Origin: Cavia porcellus
Taxonomy: Eukaryota; Chordata; Mammalia; Rodentia; Caviidae
Direction: 5' to 3'
Assembly: GCF_034190915.1 (NCBI RefSeq)
Contig: NW_026947486.1
Location: 99,429,123-99,493,122 of the forward strand
DNA length: 64,000 nucleotides
A model generated the notes under the pieces. It did not search any database. It had not been told where the DNA came from and saw nothing but the letters and a program-made list of their open reading frames with translations. How positions within the stretch are numbered: position 1 is the stretch's first letter; the number at the start of each line of letters is the position of its first letter. Of this stretch, positions 59,820-64,000 are shown in pieces. Position numbers and translations under genes: made by a program.

Positions 59820-60480
59820 GCATTAATTCCACTCAGCGTCTCCTGAACTCCACACCATATTGGAACTTAGGACACTGGCAAACCAAGTAACCAGCTTGCC
59901 TCCCTGGTAAGCGACAGTGGCTCTGGCAAGCTGTGGCCACACCAGGACGAGAACCACCCAGCTTCTCCTGAGATCAGTGCCATGTTGAAACTTCGGGTGC
60001 TGGGAAATCAAGCAACCAGCTCGCCTTCCTGGTACAGAACCTGAGCCTACCAGCACGTGGGCTGAGAATCAAGTATCACATCCCCCCTCTTAGAAAATGG
60101 GAGAGAGAGATCTGAGCATCTCTTGGGAGGTTGACCATATGCAATACGGTAAATAAGGGGAATTTCCTTGTACCATCTCTTTGAAGGCAAATATTTTTAT
60201 CACTATTTTGCTTTGTTCTGACTAATGGTATTGCTTTATTCAATATTCTGTTTTGATAAGTTCTACAATGCTCTGTATCTTGTTTGATTTTTCTATACCT
60301 GATTGAAAGAACAACTATTATGAAGATAATGAGATATACAATGGTACTTATTACAAATACCCTGGTAAGCTACTGTGAAATTCTGTACCAAATTCACTAC
60401 ACTGTCTCAATTGGCTTTGTTCCATCTTGTTCAATTGTATTTTATTATCTGCAAAATAATAAAATAATTTTTTAAAAAAG
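59820..60480 (+). mobile_element. GC-headed non-autonomous retroelement, copy 2
   Basis: The head contains two tandem GC-rich units: CTTCTCCTGAGATC and CGTCTCCTGAACTC starts, each followed by a CAAGYAACCAGCT-type block at ~59,884-59,903 and ~60,008-60,026. Then come TCTGAGCATCTCTTGGGAGG and an AT-rich body ending in CTGCAAAATAATAAAATAAT. The body is the complement of 4,090-4,430. No open frame. The first duplication copy lacks it at ~37,440. Confidence 0.65.
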
Positions 60481-61609
60481 AATGTGCAGTGCATACCATT
60501 TTTATTTATGCCTTGCAACTGCTCAGAATGTATGCATTGTACACTCTAAACCCCAGTCCAAAAGAAATCTCAACTCCTTTGCTGTGAAACTCAAGTCAGT
60601 AGACTTATAGACACCAAGTGCAGAGAACTGGGTGTTCATATGCAAAACAGAGGCCACATGATTTTCCAGCAGCTTAGCTCTCAGGTGTCTCTCTACGTAT
60701 CTGCATAATACCACAGAGCTCCCATTTATGTGTAAGGCAAGAGCAATAAACCACCACGTAGTAAAGTGTCATTACGTCAGGGTACAATTAAGCTTGGATC
60801 TGGATAAATGTGGTGGGGCTGATTTATAAAATCAGAAGTCATTAGAAATGGAGTCTAAAGCATATGTAGTAGGTTAGAATACAGATACGTGTCCAAGCAT
60901 GTTATTAGAATATGATCTTGGAGCTGAGTTTCTCATGAATTATGGGGCACTTTCTTGCTTAGACTGCTGGAGGCAATAGAGAGTTTTGCTCTTTGCTATT
61001 GCAGCTATTCCTATGGCATTATTTGAAATTGAGACCATAGAGTAGCTGTTCAACAGCATTGAAATGTGACTAGACCTAAGGAAGTATGCATTGTGTAGCT
61101 AGCCCCTGGCGGGTTTGGGCTTCCAAGCAGAAGACTGGGAAAGTGCTTAGCCAAGATAGGCCTACAATTGTGCTAACTTATGGATCAAAATGGTGAGTTT
61201 ACTGGGTCATATTTTTAGAGTAAATATTGCTTTGAGCTATCCTGTTCATGACCATATGCTTGTGCTGTGGACATAAAAATTAGTAAATGGTTGGTAGGAG
61301 AGTTTGATTCCAAGTCCACAGTGGCTGTCAGTCTTCAGTACCTGATTAAGCATTTGTTTTATGGACTTGGGTAAATACATAGAAAGGTTCTTAGATTAAA
61401 CTTTGATATTGGTTGCTTTCATTTCATTTTGTTACCTGACACCATGTTTCTATTATTTTCAAGGTGACCATCAGGAACTTACTACAGTGAGGACGTTTTT
61501 GAAATGTGACAGCTGATTGTCTCGCACTTGCTGCCTCTCAGTGTTGTTTCACACTGTTAATAACATACATAGCACATGATGCAATTTCTTGCATTAACTT
61601 TCAAATATA
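60481..61609. other. Duplicated DNA without a recognised gene
   Basis: Paralogous to ~37,600-39,060. Stops interrupt every frame that aligns. Confidence 0.4.
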
Positions 61610-61745
61610 CACTGAGCTTGTAGGTGCACCCTGTAATCCCAGCTCTCAGGAAGCTAAGATAGGAAGTTCGCCTTAAGCTTGAGGCCATGGTGTGCCATAA
61701 AGTGAATTTGAGATCACCCTGGGCTAAATAGTGAGACCCAAAATA
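61610..61745 (+). mobile_element. B1-like SINE (paralog of 39,075-39,225)
   Basis: CACCCTGTAATCCCAGCTCT, then CGCCTTAAGCTTGAGGCC and AATAGTGAGACCC. Same flank as the 39-kb copy. Confidence 0.78.
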
Positions 61746-62439
61746 TTGGTGATTTCAAAGTGGAAGTGAAGTTTTGGCAGTGGTAGCCTCAGAGCTGCAC
61801 AACCACCGCCTTGCCCAGCCACCAGTAGAACTGATACTGTTATATCTTTGGTGTAACTTGTGTCGTAAATCATCTTTATGTCAAGCATGCATCACCCTGA
61901 TGCCTTTTGCGTGTTTCTCATGTAATTTGTAAGTTATTTACACTTTATGTACAATGAATGTCCTTTTTTGCTTCACAAATCCATGTTACTTTAACTCACT
62001 CAACATCCTATTTTTCATTTTATTTAAAACGTATGAGAATTTTTTCCCTTTATGCGATTAAAGTCATTTTGACATATTTAGTTTTGTGTTGGGATGTACA
62101 CCATAAGGACTGCTCGAACACATGTATTTTGTTTTCCTCATTTGGAAATGGATTTTCATTTGACACGCGTATCTTTTTAAGTAACTGTGAATGTTTCTTA
62201 GTTGCGTTTGTTAGATAAAATAAGACTTGTCAGGTATTTAATACTAGAAGTTAATCCTAATGAGTTCCAACGCAAGTGTAGTTTAAAGCACCGCATAAAT
62301 TTTCTTTACAAGACTTTGTGTAAACTTCAGTTTCTAGTGGAAAAAATTTAACAACTGATTGAGTGCTCTTAATATTATTTTGTAAATGTATGAATGTTAA
62401 ACTTTTAGCTTATAAATTAAGACAATGTATTCTAAATAT
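61746..62439. other. Duplicated DNA, then AT-rich DNA; no gene seen
   Basis: Matches 39,300-39,770 up to about 62,210. The short remainder is unassigned. Confidence 0.4.
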
Positions 62440-63425
62440 GCTTTTTAGAATTTTATTTTAAAGTAGATAAAATAGAATAAAACAAACCAGTGTAATAGAT
62501 ACAGGTCTTCAAAACATTATGAAATCAACAATACTTACCATGAAGCTTTTTGATGTCTTCTAAATAGCGACATATAGTTTGGACACAGCAAAAATCAAAC
62601 AGAACAGAATAGAATAGAAACAATAAAAGCAAGGCAATGAACTGAATAAAGAATTTTGAAACAATGCAATAGTAAATCCAAAATTGCTACCATAAAACAT
62701 TATGGGCTCTTTTAGAAATAGCTGCTCCTACCATCGGATTTAACATAAACAAACAACACAAAAGAGAATACAATCCAACCCAGCGAAACAATGGAAATGA
62801 CATAGGACTTCTAAACAAGACAATAGGGAGTCAGCAATTTCTGCAACTCTCAGAAAGATGTCCCACGAGATGGCACACTATATACTACTGTCCTCTGAAC
62901 TTATAATCAGACCACTGTCCCTAACCCTACAATCCTAATGGAGCACCAAATCACTACATGCATGCAACTACATTTCACCTCAAGAGCTACCCTCACAGCC
63001 TATGTTGCTCCAGCAGAGCCAGTCACTTATGGGTGAGGTGGGAGGGACTTGTGCATCTTGTTTGCCAGTCCACACACTGGAAGGGGCTGGGGTCTGGCTA
63101 TTCTCAGTCCAGCAGCAGCTCACACAGGGTGCATGTTCCCAGAAAGGGCGTTCTTGCTGGTGTGTCCTTGTTATCTGTCTCCCAAGTCCGTGAATGGTTA
63201 CCTACGTATGGGGAAAGGCTTGGTCTGGCTATTCCCAGTCCAGAGGCAGCCACACATGGCACTTGTTCCCAGACTGAGCTTGCTTGCTGCTTCACCCTTG
63301 TGTTCTCTCCCCTACATTGGCAAATGTTACGCTTCACAATGAGAGGCTTGGGGCTGGCTGTTCCTGGTCTGCCACTGCCGCGTGAATGCTGCTGGTTCCC
63401 AAACTGGGCTTTTATTGTCAGGATA
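62440..63425 (-). mobile_element. L1-3'UTR / GC-monomer composite element
   Basis: 62,440-62,900 resembles the minus-strand L1 3'UTR of L1-A (runs of AACAGAACAGAATAG, TTAGAAATAGCTGCTC). It is followed, with no ORF sequence between, by a GC-rich block of three tandem units of ~130 bp at 63,092, 63,223 and 63,352 (TCTGGCTATTC, then a GTTCCCAGA-type block). The plus-strand open frame at 62,958-63,482 (174 codons) is a by-product of these repeats and is not called as a gene. Confidence 0.5.
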
Positions 63426-64000
63426 TTTTTAAAAGAAAATAAAGACTTTATAGTAGTCTTGATGTATGTTTGTGGAACTTAGACATTTGGCTTGAACTCA
63501 GTCTGCGGACCAGTGCTGTCTCATGCTTCACCTTGATTACCACCATCCCTGTCTTCCATTGCCTTTCACTCTTCCCTCCCTGACTCCGAGGCCTCCCTTG
63601 TACTGTGCACCATAACCTGCTTCAGAAGTGAATCAGGGACAACACGTACAGTAGTCTGCACTCCGCTCACTCACTTTATACTACTATCCAAGGTCAGTGT
63701 TGAGCACTGCTAGTCTGTAAAACTACCATATAGAAAACCTGCCCTTTTCACAAGGCAGTGAGACCTTTCCCTATTCAACATTTGTGTTCCTTCATATCAT
63801 GTAGGTGGCACTCTTGCAGAGATGGTGGCCTGATTTCAGGGTTCAGATGCAAAACCACACAATGATGATGTTTTCCCACCCATCTCCATAACTGACTTTT
63901 ACCTTGTTTGGAAACTTGCAATGCCAGGTGGCAGTCAGATGTAGACTGTGCAGAGAAACTTCAGGATGTGTGGATGGTGGGAATGCTGCTCGGGGATGTT
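63426..64000. other. No gene seen
   Basis: No open frame, repeat or regulatory pattern that I can support. Confidence 0.35.

Larger units (their letters stand above)
40438..62210 (+). repeat. Segmental duplication, copy 2 (contains LAGE gene C)
   Basis: Direct-orientation match to 13,258-40,437 (anchors listed there). It lacks L1-B and has only one full module M downstream of its LAGE gene. It carries extra material at 41,230-44,110, at 46,200-48,176 (L1-C), at 49,945-50,685, at 56,776-58,090 (L1-D) and at 59,728-60,480. Confidence 0.8.

Noticed and set aside
62958..63482. Plus-strand open frame of 174 codons
   Set aside because: It coincides with three tandem ~130-bp GC-rich repeats. Overlapping frames in other phases are also open, and there is no domain.
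1..64000. CRISPR arrays, bacterial operons, viral genomes
   Set aside because: No spaced direct-repeat array, no dense coding and no ribosome-binding-site pattern. The composition and repeats are those of a mammalian genome.

Overview
The window looks like mammalian nuclear DNA, almost certainly from a rodent. It is AT-rich, full of long interspersed L1 elements, and carries B1-type (7SL-derived) and ID-type (tRNA-derived) SINEs. The ID head at 43,310 and the ID-like copies near 13,450, 56,941 and 59,728 resemble those I associate with castorimorph rodents (beaver, kangaroo rat, pocket gopher relatives). That narrower placement is a weak inference. The only recognisable single-copy-type genes belong to the CTAG/LAGE3 family, which is X-linked in other placental mammals, so an X location is likely but cannot be shown here.

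Layout. 1-13,257: an unidentified, frameshifted retro-type coding remnant on the minus strand (228-880), old L1 scraps, a GC-headed non-autonomous retroelement, B1 copies, and a decayed near-full-length L1 on the minus strand (L1-A, 7,420-13,250). 13,258-40,437: first copy of a large, diverged tandem segmental duplication. It holds LAGE-like gene A (19,968-20,855) and a repeated ~1 kb module, and is split by a near-full-length minus-strand L1 (L1-B, 23,414-30,174) flanked by a 13-bp target-site duplication. 40,438-~62,210: second copy of the duplication. It holds LAGE-like gene C (52,049-52,981), a twin-primed, inverted L1 (L1-C, 46,200-48,176), an older L1 scrap and several insertions absent from the first copy. 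62,440-64,000: a composite L1-3'UTR/GC-monomer element and sequence in which I see nothing.

The main biology is the pair of LAGE/CTAG-type genes. Each has three exons, a small GC-rich promoter with an NRF1-type palindrome, a first intron with minor-spliceosome (U12-type) donor and branch-point signals, a second ordinary GT-AG intron after the VTVSG motif, and a poly(A) signal. The C-terminal Pcc1-like domain is open in both. The N-terminal exon is damaged differently in each: copy A has lost the ancestral ATG, and copy C keeps it but carries a 1-nt frameshift. LAGE3 and its relatives are the Pcc1-type subunit of the KEOPS/EKC complex (tRNA t6A modification); CTAG members are testis/tumour antigens. 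Whether either copy here is still functional cannot be decided from sequence alone.

The rest is mobile-element traffic. Because the large duplication gives two versions of the same locus, several insertions (L1-C, the ID copy at 59.7 kb, the GC-headed element at 59.8 kb) can be compared with an apparently empty paralogous site in the same window.
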